This document shows positions 1-6,061 of a stretch of DNA of 15,039 bases, piece by piece. Where the stretch lies: NCBI GenBank assembly GCA_905201895.1, contig CAJKPX010000052.1, positions 1 through 15,039 of the forward strand. Direction: 5' to 3'. A program made the position numbers and the translations under genes. Position 1 is the stretch's first letter; each line of letters starts with the position of its first letter. Origin of the DNA: an uncultured Eubacteriales bacterium (lineage in GTDB: Bacteria; Bacillota; Clostridia; Oscillospirales; CAG-272). The notes under the pieces were generated by a model, which saw only the letters and a list, made by a program, of their open reading frames with translations, did not search any database and was not told where the DNA came from.

Positions 1-150
1 AAGCCTTGCGGCAAATTTGTAAGCACTTGAGCCGAAAAAACATGCCCCGCAAGGCTATGCGAGGGGGCTCAAATGCAGCTTGCGTTCGGAACGGGTGGGT
101 ATATTTATGAATATTTTTTAATAAATGTGTCAAAATGTCGAATTTTGGTA
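1..150. other. Noncoding left edge with two interleaved inverted repeats
   Basis: I find no convincing gene here. A 10-base inverted repeat (AGCCTTGCGG at 2-11, CCGCAAGGCT at 47-56) is interleaved with a 7-base one (TTGAGCC at 27-33, GGCTCAA at 66-72), an order that would allow a pseudoknot if transcribed. Read on the minus strand, 69-35 also resembles a short GC-rich hairpin followed by six T residues, but no minus-strand gene lies to its right. The 3' part is AT-rich. The upstream neighbour is outside the window, so the role cannot be judged. Confidence 0.4.
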
Positions 151-179
151 TTGACAATTCATTCTTTTTGTGATAGTAT
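151..179 (+). promoter_or_regulatory. Sigma-A promoter of the TM2 gene
   Basis: A -35 box TTGACA (151-156, exact consensus) and a -10 box TAGTAT (174-179) are separated by 17 nt. The -10 box is preceded by TGA, giving an extended TGn -10 that compensates for its two mismatches. Transcription would begin near 186, leaving a leader of only about 23 nt before the ATG at 209. Confidence 0.75.
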
Positions 180-208
180 GTATCTATCACATACATTCGG
201 AGGTTACT

Positions 209-616
209 ATGTACTGTACAAACTGTGGTGAAAAGATGAATGACAACCAGGCGATCTGCCTCAAGTGCGGTGTTGAAACCGGCAAGGGCAAGGGCTTTTG
301 CGCAAACTGCGGAGCTGCCCTCAACGAAAATCAGGCCGTTTGCTTGAGCTGCGGTGTTGCTGTGAAGGCTGCAAAGCCCGCAGGCGCTGCTGAGGATGCG
401 AACTATCTGAACGGTAAGGATAAGATGACCATGGCCTTGGTTTGCTTCTTCCTCGGCGGTCTCGGCATCCACAACTTCATGATGGGTGAGAGCAAGAAGG
501 GCGTTATCAAGATCGTGCTTTCGCTTCTCTGCGGAATCGGCGGTATCCTCGCTCTGATCGACTTCATCAAGATTCTGATGGGCACCTACAAGTACGATCC
601 CAACGCTTCCTTCTAA
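209..616 (+). CDS. Twin zinc-ribbon TM2-domain membrane protein
   Basis: This 135-residue protein has two short zinc ribbons followed by a TM2 domain. The cysteine pairs are C3/C6 with C17/C20 and C31/C34 with C45/C48; the two ribbons are near copies of each other (NDNQAICLKCG and NENQAVCLSCG). After a linker of about 25 residues, residues 74-130 form two hydrophobic helices with the GGLGIHNFMMG signature of TM2 proteins. The role of such zinc-ribbon/TM2 proteins is not established. I start it at ATG 209 because GGAGG at 199-203 sits 5 nt upstream; the GTG at 170 would overlap the promoter. It is monocistronic, with its own promoter and terminator. Family assignment is firm, function unknown. 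Confidence 0.88.
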   Translation: MYCTNCGEKMNDNQAICLKCGVETGKGKGFCANCGAALNENQAVCLSCGVAVKAAKPAGAAEDANYLNGKDKMTMALVCFFLGGLGIHNFMMGESKKGVIKIVLSLLCGIGGILALIDFIKILMGTYKYDPNASF

Positions 617-634
617 TTTGGAAATGCGAAAAAC

Positions 635-675
635 AAGAGACTGTCTCAAACGTGGGACAGTCTCTTTGCTTTTCT
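635..675 (+). terminator. Intrinsic terminator after the TM2 gene
   Basis: An 11-bp perfect stem, AAGAGACTGTC (635-645) with GACAGTCTCTT (656-666), closes a 10-nt loop and is followed by a T-rich run broken by single G and C residues. It lies 19 nt past the stop codon at 616. Confidence 0.85.
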
Positions 676-900
676 TCCTTTATATATAGCGGTTCTGCGA
701 CTTGCGAATATACGTGCGCAATTGCATTACGATATACTAAGCTCGGTGTATACCGAAATTCAAAAACACCGATTTTACATCGAAAATCTGTGAATTTTCT
801 CTGTTTTGCTGATTTTGCTCAAAATAATTGGCAAATAATATGGTTTGAAAGGTCTTAATTTGTGCAAAAGGTAGAAAATTTTGTGTGAGAATCTTGCATC
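676..900. other. AT-rich intergenic stretch, no gene seen
   Basis: The interval between the TM2 terminator and the str promoter is AT-rich and has no ORF with a credible ribosome site. The open frames that cross it begin inside the terminator hairpin or lack homology I recognise. The only structure I see is a weak 6-bp inverted repeat (CGGTGT with ACACCG, about 745-772). In many Firmicutes rpoBC and a small L7Ae-type gene lie just upstream of rpsL; they are not here. Confidence 0.6.
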
Positions 901-929
901 TTGACAAAATTGATTGGAAATGCTATAAT
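901..929 (+). promoter_or_regulatory. Consensus sigma-A promoter of the str cluster
   Basis: Both boxes match the consensus exactly: TTGACA (901-906), a 17-nt spacer, and TATAAT (924-929), with a TGC extended -10 element at 921-923. This is the strongest promoter in the window and fits a highly expressed ribosomal protein and elongation factor cluster. The predicted start is near 936, giving an rpsL leader of about 140 nt. Confidence 0.92.
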
Positions 930-935
930 TAACTG

Positions 936-1074
936 TAATTGCTGGCAAACAAGCCCGAACTATGCCTATTGCAAACGGGACTTGCCTGCACGAATTATGG
1001 CAGAATCACACGGCCCATGCGGTCGGGTGTCTGTATATAAACATTAAATTACGAAAGAAGGAGGAAATTGAGGA
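936..1074 (+). promoter_or_regulatory. Structured 5' leader of the str mRNA
   Basis: The leader opens with a hairpin a few nt from the predicted transcript start: CAAGCCCG (950-957) pairs with CGGG-A-CTTG (976-984, one bulged A), and the outer pairs reach 941/989. A second small hairpin joins CGGCC (1011-1015) to GGTCG (1021-1025). The last part, 1023-1056, is the left arm of a long inverted repeat whose right arm lies between rpsL and rpsG. The rpsL ribosome site GGAGG (1060-1064) follows the arm by 3 nt. Such leaders often carry ribosomal protein autoregulation, but I cannot match this one to a known motif. Confidence 0.55.
1023..1056 (+). repeat. Left arm of long inverted repeat flanking rpsL
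   Basis: This arm is complementary to 1574-1604. Segments 1049-1056, 1037-1048 and 1023-1029 pair with 1574-1581, 1583-1594 and 1598-1604, giving 27 Watson-Crick pairs plus one or two more near 1035-1036. The only interruptions are one bulged A and a small internal loop. It ends 3 nt before the rpsL Shine-Dalgarno sequence. Confidence 0.85.
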
Positions 1075-1491
1075 ATGCCAACCTTTAACCAGCTTGTCAG
1101 ACAGGGACGCGGCGAAAAGATCTACAAATCCAAAGCACCCGTTCTGCAGAAGGGCTTCAACTCTCTGAAGAACAGCGCGATCCAGCAGTCTGCACCGCAG
1201 AAGCGTGGCGTTTGCACCAAGGTGTCCACCACCAGCCCGAAGAAGCCGAACTCGGCAATGAGAAAGATTGCAAGAGTGAGACTGACCAACGGACTTGAGG
1301 CAACCGTCTACATTCCCGGTATCGGTCACAACCTGCAGGAGCACTCCGTTGTCTTGATTAGAGGCGGACGTGTTAGAGACCTCCCCGGTGTGCGTTATCA
1401 CATCATCCGCGGATCTCTCGACGCTCAGGGCGTTGCAAACCGTAACCAGAGCCGTTCCAAGTACGGCGCAAAGAGAGCAAAGAAGAAGTAA
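1075..1491 (+). CDS. rpsL: 30S ribosomal protein S12
   Basis: S12 sits in the decoding centre of the small subunit and controls reading accuracy; it is the classical streptomycin-resistance protein. The 138 residues match Bacillus subtilis S12 in length. The invariant PQKRGVCTKV (41-50), PKKPNSA (55-61) and HNLQEHSVVLIRGGRV (85-100) are all present, followed by DLPGVRYH. GGAGG at 1060-1064 lies 10 nt before the ATG. One residue is notable: position 101 is Arg (AGA, 1375-1377) where most bacteria have Lys (K101 in B. subtilis, K88 in E. coli and Mycobacterium). K56 and K57 are unchanged. It is the first gene of the str cluster. Confidence 0.98.
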   Translation: MPTFNQLVRQGRGEKIYKSKAPVLQKGFNSLKNSAIQQSAPQKRGVCTKVSTTSPKKPNSAMRKIARVRLTNGLEATVYIPGIGHNLQEHSVVLIRGGRVRDLPGVRYHIIRGSLDAQGVANRNQSRSKYGAKRAKKK

Positions 1492-1672
1492 TCCTAACCA
1501 ATAGGAAGCTCTTTGCCAATCGGGGATCAGCCCCGAACACAACTAAAAAGCATTTTAGCCCGTCTGACGTGTTTTTCGTAAATTTAATGTTTATGTTCAC
1601 CCGACGTGCGCTTACAGAAGTATGCTTTTGAGTACCAATGATTTCATAATATTGATGAAGGAGGGAAGTACA
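1492..1672 (+). promoter_or_regulatory. Long structured rpsL-rpsG intergenic region
   Basis: At 181 nt this spacer is long for a gap inside a str operon. It carries two compact hairpins, TCGGGG/CCCCGA (1520-1525 with 1531-1536) and CTAAAA/TTTTAG (1543-1548 with 1553-1558). The right arm of the inverted repeat around rpsL follows at 1574-1604. Neither hairpin has a terminator-like T run. In E. coli the S12-S7 spacer holds the S7 autoregulatory site; whether that applies here is an inference from position only. Confidence 0.6.
1574..1604 (+). repeat. Right arm of long inverted repeat flanking rpsL
   Basis: This is the partner of 1023-1056. In the same mRNA the two arms would form a near-continuous helix of about 27-29 bp that encloses the whole rpsL coding region and the two intergenic hairpins. 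The arm is bordered by a 6-base direct repeat, GACGTG, at 1566-1571 and 1603-1608, which may be chance. Confidence 0.85.
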
Positions 1673-2143
1673 GTGCCGAGAAGAGGTCGTATTACCAAAA
1701 GAGACGTATTGCCGGATCCGTTGTACGGTTCCAAACTGGTAACCAAGTTGATCAACAACGTGATGTATGACGGCAAGAAGGGCGTTGCCCAGACGATTGT
1801 TTACGATGCATTCAAGCTCGTAGAGGAGAAGCAGGGACAGAACGCACTTGAAGTGTTCCAGGAAGCACTTGAAAACATCATGCCTGTTCTGGAGGTTAAG
1901 GCTCGCCGTGTTGGCGGTTCCACCTACCAGGTTCCGATGGAAGTTAGAGCAGAGCGTCGTCAGACGCTGGGTCTGCGTTGGTTGATCCTGTTTGCAAGAA
2001 AGCGTGGCGAAAAGACCATGGCTGAGAGACTTGCAGGCGAGATCGTTGACGCTAAGAACAGCGCAGGCGGAGCTTTCAAGAAGAAGGAAGAAACGCATCG
2101 TATGGCAGAAGCAAACAAGGCGTTTGCTCACTACAGATATTGA
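1673..2143 (+). CDS. rpsG: 30S ribosomal protein S7
   Basis: S7 is a primary 16S rRNA binding protein that nucleates assembly of the 30S head and borders the E site. Starting at the GTG at 1673 gives the canonical N-terminus PRRGRITKRDVLPDPLYGS and 156 residues, the usual bacterial length. AAGGAGGG (1658-1665) lies 7 nt upstream, so the in-frame ATG at 1622 is not the start. Family hallmarks include DGKKG, the ARRVGGSTYQVP segment of the RNA-binding hairpin, LRWL and the terminal FAHYRY. It lies 33 nt before fusA and downstream of the long structured spacer, which may separate its translation from that of rpsL. Confidence 0.98.
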   Translation: MPRRGRITKRDVLPDPLYGSKLVTKLINNVMYDGKKGVAQTIVYDAFKLVEEKQGQNALEVFQEALENIMPVLEVKARRVGGSTYQVPMEVRAERRQTLGLRWLILFARKRGEKTMAERLAGEIVDAKNSAGGAFKKKEETHRMAEANKAFAHYRY

Positions 2144-2176
2144 TCTGTTGCCTGAGTTTATCAAGGAGACAAAACT

Positions 2177-4258
2177 ATGGCAAGAGAATATTCACTTGAA
2201 AATACCAGAAACATCGGTATCATGGCGCATATCGACGCGGGTAAAACCACCACAACCGAGCGTATCCTGTTCTACACGGGTAAAACGCACAAGCTTGGTG
2301 AGACCCACGACGGTGGTGCAACCATGGACTGGATGGCGCAGGAGCAGGAGAGAGGTATCACCATTACCTCCGCTGCAACCACCTGCTTCTGGAAGGGAAG
2401 ACGTATCAACATCATTGATACTCCCGGCCACGTTGACTTTACCGTTGAGGTAGAGCGTTCCCTGCGTGTGCTTGACGGTGCAGTTACCGTTATGTGCGCA
2501 AAGGGTGGCGTTGAGCCGCAGTCTGAAACCGTTTGGAGACAGGCTGACAAATATAAGGTACCGCGTATGATCTATGTCAACAAGATGGACATCACGGGTG
2601 CCGATTTCTATCACGTACTTGATATGATCCACCAGAGACTGCGCGCAAACGCAGTTCCGATCCAGCTCCCTATCGGTAAGGACATGACCTTCAAGGGCAT
2701 CATCGACCTGATGACCATGGAGGCAGACGTTTACTACGATGAGCTCGGTAAGGATATGCGCGTGGAGGAAATTCCCGCCGACATGCTCGAGCAGGCTCAA
2801 ACCTACCGCGAGCAGATGGTTGAGGCAATCGCTTCGACCGACGACGATCTGATGGAGAAGTATCTCGAGGGCGAGGAGATCTCGATCGACGAGCTCAAGG
2901 TTGCACTTCGCCGAGCAACCATCGCAAACGAGATCGTTCCCGTTGTTTGCGGAACCTCTTACCGCAACAAGGGTGTTCAGAAGCTTCTGGACGCGATCAT
3001 CGACTTCATGCCCGCTCCCATCGACATTCCCGCGATCAAGGGCGTAAATCCCAAGACCGACGAGGAGGAGGAGAGACCCTCTTCGGATGAGGAGCCGTTC
3101 TCTGCGCTTGCATTCAAGATCATGACCGACCCGTTCGTTGGTAAGCTCTGCTACTTCCGCGTTTACTCGGGTAGCGTTGCTGCCGGCTCGGTGGTTTACA
3201 ACTCCACCAAGGGCAAGACCGAGCGTATCGGCCGTATCCTGCAGATGCACTCCAATGAGAGACACGATATTGATTGCTGCTATTCCGGTGATATCGCCGC
3301 TGCAATCGGTATTAAGAACACCACCACGGGTGACACCTTCTGTGACGATAAGCACCCGATCATCCTCGAGTCGATGGAGTTCCCGGAGCCTGTTATCAGC
3401 GTTGCGATCGAGCCCAAGACCCGTGCAGGTCAGGAAAAGATGGGACTTGCTCTTGCGAAGCTCGCAGAGGAGGACCCCACCTTCCGTACCTACACCGACG
3501 AGGAGACCGGCCAGACCATCATCGCAGGTATGGGTGAGCTCCACCTTGAGATCATCGTTGACAGACTTCTGCGCGAGTTCAAGGTAGAGGCAAACATCGG
3601 TAAGCCTCAGGTTGCATACAAGGAGACCATCCGCAAGAAGGTCGACCACGAGTGCAAGTACAAGAAGCAGTCCGGTGGTTCCGGTCAGTACGGTCACGTT
3701 AAGATCACCGTTGAGCCCAACGAGCCCGGCAAGGGTTACGAGTTCATCAATGCCGTTACCGGCGGCGCGATCCCGAAGGAATACATTCCTGCCGTTGATG
3801 CAGGTGTCCAGGGCGCAATGCAGTGCGGTGTTGTTGCAGGCTACACGGTTGTGGACGTAAAGGTTACGCTCTACGACGGTTCTTACCACGAGGTTGACTC
3901 CTCGGAAATGGCATTCAAGATCGCCGGCTCTATGGCGTTCAAGGAAGCAATGAGAAAGGCAGATCCCGTTCTCACCGAGCCGATCACCAAGGTTGTTACC
4001 ATCGTTCCCGATGACTACATGGGTGACGTAATCGGTGACTTCAACAGCCGCCGCGGACAGATCATCTCCATGGAAGCAACCACTCCCGGTGTTCAGGAAG
4101 TGACTGCACACGTTCCGCTTTCCAACATGTTCGGTTATGCAACCGATCTGCGTTCCAAGACGCAGGGTCGCGGACAGTATTCGATGGAGCCCAGCCACTT
4201 CGCAGAGGTTCCGAAGTCGATCCAGGAAGCAATCATCAAGGAAAGAGCCAAGAACTGA
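2177..4258 (+). CDS. fusA: Elongation factor G (EF-G)
   Basis: EF-G is the GTPase that drives ribosomal translocation and, with ribosome recycling factor, subunit splitting. The 693 residues cover all five domains. GTPase motifs are intact: G1 AHIDAGKTTTT (17-27), RGITI in switch I (from 59), DTPGHVDF (81-88) and NKMD (135-138). Domain IV and V hallmarks GSGQYGHV, PDDYMGDVIGDFNSRRG and RGQYSMEPSHF are present. AAGGAG (2163-2168) sits 8 nt before the ATG. Its place between rpsG and tuf supports classical FusA rather than an EF-G2 paralogue. A long antisense open frame covers this gene but is a codon-bias shadow. Confidence 0.98.
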   Translation: MAREYSLENTRNIGIMAHIDAGKTTTTERILFYTGKTHKLGETHDGGATMDWMAQEQERGITITSAATTCFWKGRRINIIDTPGHVDFTVEVERSLRVLDGAVTVMCAKGGVEPQSETVWRQADKYKVPRMIYVNKMDITGADFYHVLDMIHQRLRANAVPIQLPIGKDMTFKGIIDLMTMEADVYYDELGKDMRVEEIPADMLEQAQTYREQMVEAIASTDDDLMEKYLEGEEISIDELKVALRRATIANEIVPVVCGTSYRNKGVQKLLDAIIDFMPAPIDIPAIKGVNPKTDEEEERPSSDEEPFSALAFKIMTDPFVGKLCYFRVYSGSVAAGSVVYNSTKGKTERIGRILQMHSNERHDIDCCYSGDIAAAIGIKNTTTGDTFCDDKHPIILESMEFPEPVISVAIEPKTRAGQEKMGLALAKLAEEDPTFRTYTDEETGQTIIAGMGELHLEIIVDRLLREFKVEANIGKPQVAYKETIRKKVDHECKYKKQSGGSGQYGHVKITVEPNEPGKGYEFINAVTGGAIPKEYIPAVDAGVQGAMQCGVVAGYTVVDVKVTLYDGSYHEVDSSEMAFKIAGSMAFKEAMRKADPVLTEPITKVVTIVPDDYMGDVIGDFNSRRGQIISMEATTPGVQEVTAHVPLSNMFGYATDLRSKTQGRGQYSMEPSHFAEVPKSIQEAIIKERAKN

Positions 4259-4332
4259 TTGCTCTCTTAATCCCCTTATACGCAATTTTTATTAAAATAA
4301 ATTTAACTATTATTTAACGGAGGAAATTCAAA

Positions 4333-5538
4333 ATGGCAAAAGCAACATTTGAACGCTCTAAGCCCCACGTAAACATTGGTACCGTTGGACACGTTGACCA
4401 CGGTAAGACCACCCTCACCGCTGCTATCACCAAGACCCTGTCTCTCAGAAGCGGAAACGTTGAGTTCCTGAGATACGATCAGATCGACAACGCTCCCGAG
4501 GAAAAGGCAAGAGGTATCACGATTAACACCAGACACGTTGAGTACGAGACCGAGAACCGTCACTACGCTCACGTGGACTGCCCCGGCCACGCCGACTACG
4601 TTAAGAACATGATTACCGGTGCTGCTCAGATGGACGGCGCAATCCTCGTTGTTGCAGGTACCGACGGTCCTCTCCAGCAGACCCGCGAGCACGTTCTGCT
4701 CGCTCGTCAGGTAGGCGTTCCTGCAATCGTTGTATTCATGAACAAGACCGACCTCGTTGATGACGCAGAGCTTCTCGACCTCGTTGAGATGGAGATCCGC
4801 GATCTGCTGTCCTCCTACGACTTCCCCGGTGACGATCTTCCCATCATTCGCGGCTCCGCTCGTGATGCTCTCGAGTCCGCAAGCACCGATATCAACGCTC
4901 CCGAGTACGCTCCTATCCTTGAGCTCATGGCTGCAGTTGATGACTATATTCCCACCCCTGAGCGTCAGGCAGACCTTCCCTTCCTGATGCCCGTCGAGGA
5001 CGTATTCTCGATCTCCGGCCGTGGTACTGTTGCTACCGGTCGTGTTGAGCGTGGTACCGTTAAGGTTTCCGACGTAGTTGAGATCGTTGGTCTGTCCGAC
5101 GAGAAGAAGTCCACCACCGTTACCGGTGTTGAGATGTTCCACAAGCTCCTGCCCCAGGCAGAGGCTGGTGATAACATCGGTGCACTGCTCCGTGGTATCG
5201 CAAAGGAAGAGATCGAAAGAGGACAGGTTCTGGCGAAGCCCGGTTCCGTTCAGCCTCACACCAAGTTCGTTGGACAGGTTTACGTTCTGACTGAGAAGGA
5301 AGGCGGCCGTAAGAAGCCCTTCTTCGCAGGCTACAGACCTCAGTTCTACTTCAGAACTACCGACGTTACCGGTGTTATCGAGCTTCCCGACGGTGTTGAG
5401 ATGTGCCGCCCCGGCGACAACGTTGACATGACCGTTGAGCTCATCACTCCCATCGCTTGCGAAGAGGGTCTCCGTTTCGCAATCCGTGAGGGTGGTAGAA
5501 CTGTTGGTTCCGGCGTCGTTACCACCATCCTTGCTTAA
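4333..5538 (+). CDS. tuf: Elongation factor Tu (EF-Tu)
   Basis: EF-Tu delivers aminoacyl-tRNA to the ribosomal A site as a GTP complex. The 401 residues contain G1 GHVDHGKT (19-26), RGITI (60-64), DCPGHADY (82-89, catalytic His 86) and NKTD (137-140), followed by domains II and III. GGAGG (4319-4323) lies 9 nt before the ATG. Several normally conserved spots differ: NTRH (65-68) where bacteria usually have NTSH or NTAH, GPLQQT (112-117) for GPMPQT, VPAI for VPYI, and GGRKKPFF (324-331) for GGRHTPFF. The elfamycin-related Ala in FAIREGG is retained. The reading frame is clean, so this is a functional though divergent EF-Tu. It ends the str cluster. Confidence 0.98.
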   Translation: MAKATFERSKPHVNIGTVGHVDHGKTTLTAAITKTLSLRSGNVEFLRYDQIDNAPEEKARGITINTRHVEYETENRHYAHVDCPGHADYVKNMITGAAQMDGAILVVAGTDGPLQQTREHVLLARQVGVPAIVVFMNKTDLVDDAELLDLVEMEIRDLLSSYDFPGDDLPIIRGSARDALESASTDINAPEYAPILELMAAVDDYIPTPERQADLPFLMPVEDVFSISGRGTVATGRVERGTVKVSDVVEIVGLSDEKKSTTVTGVEMFHKLLPQAEAGDNIGALLRGIAKEEIERGQVLAKPGSVQPHTKFVGQVYVLTEKEGGRKKPFFAGYRPQFYFRTTDVTGVIELPDGVEMCRPGDNVDMTVELITPIACEEGLRFAIREGGRTVGSGVVTTILA

Positions 5539-5569
5539 TTATAAATCCTTATAAAAAAGCATAGATTTT

Positions 5570-5612
5570 GCGGGGGAGAAGAACTGAAAAGTTTTTCTCC
5601 CCCGCATTTTTC
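5570..5612 (+). terminator. Intrinsic terminator of the str cluster
   Basis: A perfect 11-bp GC-rich stem, GCGGGGGAGAA (5570-5580) with TTCTCCCCCGC (5595-5605), closes a 14-nt loop and is followed by ATTTTTC. It lies 31 nt after the tuf stop and only about 10 nt before the FMN riboswitch. Confidence 0.92.
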
Positions 5613-5750
5613 ATCTATTTATAATCTTTGGGGATTGGTGAAATTCCATACCGGCAGTGAACCGAGAATAGATATGAACTCGGCAAGTCTGCGAACTCCC
5701 ATGCTTTACAGGGGAGCCGATCGGGTGAAACTCCCGAACCGACGGTAAAA

Positions 5751-5838
5751 AAACGCTCGCACAAAATTGCTACACAATTTTGCACGGCAAGCCCAAGGCT
5801 TGCCTGCCCGATGCTTGCGCATCGGCTTGCGCTCGTTT
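5751..5838 (+). repeat. 88-nt hairpin-rich repeat, copy 1
   Basis: Copy 1 of a tandem pair with period 89. It folds into three consecutive hairpins: CAAAATTG/CAATTTTG (5762-5769 with 5775-5782), GGCAAGCC/GGCTTGCC (5786-5793 with 5797-5804) and CCGATGC/GCATCGG (5808-5814 with 5819-5825, TTGC loop). The ends, AAACG and CGTTT, are also complementary, so the unit can close as one multi-branched fold. Confidence 0.93.
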
Positions 5839-5839
5839 G

Positions 5840-5927
5840 AAACGCTCGCACAAAATTGCTGTACAATTTTGCACGGCAAGCCCGAGGCCTGCCTGCCCGA
5901 TGCTTGCGCATCGGCTTGCGCTCGTTT
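5840..5927 (+). repeat. 88-nt hairpin-rich repeat, copy 2
   Basis: This is identical to copy 1 except for four transitions, at 5861, 5862, 5884 and 5889. Three of them fall in hairpin loops and one (5889) turns an A-T pair of the second hairpin into a mismatch. The concentration of changes in loops suggests that structure is preserved or that the duplication is recent. Confidence 0.93.
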
Positions 5928-5941
5928 TTGAAAGTCCGGAT

Positions 5942-6059
5942 GAGAAAAGATAGAATCATAGCGCGAGGTACTGCGGTGCGGATTTTGTCTCTCTGCCGCA
6001 GGCAATCAACGCGATCCTGTTTTTTCTCCCTCACATAGAAAACAGAAGGGAGATTTTTT
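5942..6059 (+). terminator. FMN riboswitch expression platform (terminator and SD sequestration)
   Basis: TCTCCCT (6025-6031) pairs with AGGGAGA (6047-6053), followed by six T (6054-6059), as in an intrinsic terminator. The 3' arm is also the Shine-Dalgarno sequence of ribU, so the same hairpin would hide the ribosome site. The competing fold is visible: GAGAAAA (5942-5948), which overlaps the 3' strand of P1, can pair with TTTTCTC (6022-6028). FMN binding would lock P1 and free the CTCCCT arm, giving the off state. A further hairpin, CTGCGG/CCGCAG, lies between. Confidence 0.75.
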
Positions 6060-6061
6060 CT

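Larger units (their letters stand above)
5621..5953 (+). promoter_or_regulatory. FMN riboswitch (RFN element) with a large insertion
   Basis: The conserved RFN blocks appear in order: ATCTTT (5624-5629), GGTGAAATTCC (5637-5647), ACCGGCAGT, GGGTGAAACTCCC (5723-5735), GAACCGACGGT (to 5746) and AGTCCGGATG (5933-5942), closed by AAAGAT (5946-5951) pairing with the first block as P1. The aptamer binds flavin mononucleotide and normally turns the downstream gene off. It spans about 330 nt because 5751-5927, within the variable P6 arm, is filled by two copies of an 88-nt repeat. The conserved core is intact on both sides. The gene it precedes is a riboflavin transporter, as expected. Confidence 0.93.

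Noticed and set aside
652..858. 68-residue open frame after the TM2 gene
   Set aside because: Its start is inside the terminator hairpin, it has no ribosome site, and its composition is that of the AT-rich spacer.
962..1168. 68-residue open frame overlapping the rpsL start
   Set aside because: It lies in the structured leader and runs out of frame into rpsL; no credible ribosome site.
1023..1604. Invertible DNA segment bounded by the inverted repeat
   Set aside because: Inversion would turn an essential gene against its operon, and no recombinase gene is in the window; an RNA-level role is more likely.
2192..4285. 697-residue open frame antisense to fusA
   Set aside because: It mirrors EF-G codon bias, has no recognisable domain or ribosome site, and lies opposite a certain gene.
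5620..5625. TATAAT as a promoter for ribU
   Set aside because: It overlaps the riboswitch P1 strand, lacks a -35 box at the right distance, and would start transcription inside the aptamer.
5751..5927. CRISPR-like array
   Set aside because: There are only two adjacent copies with no spacers between them, and they are hairpin-rich and embedded in a riboswitch.
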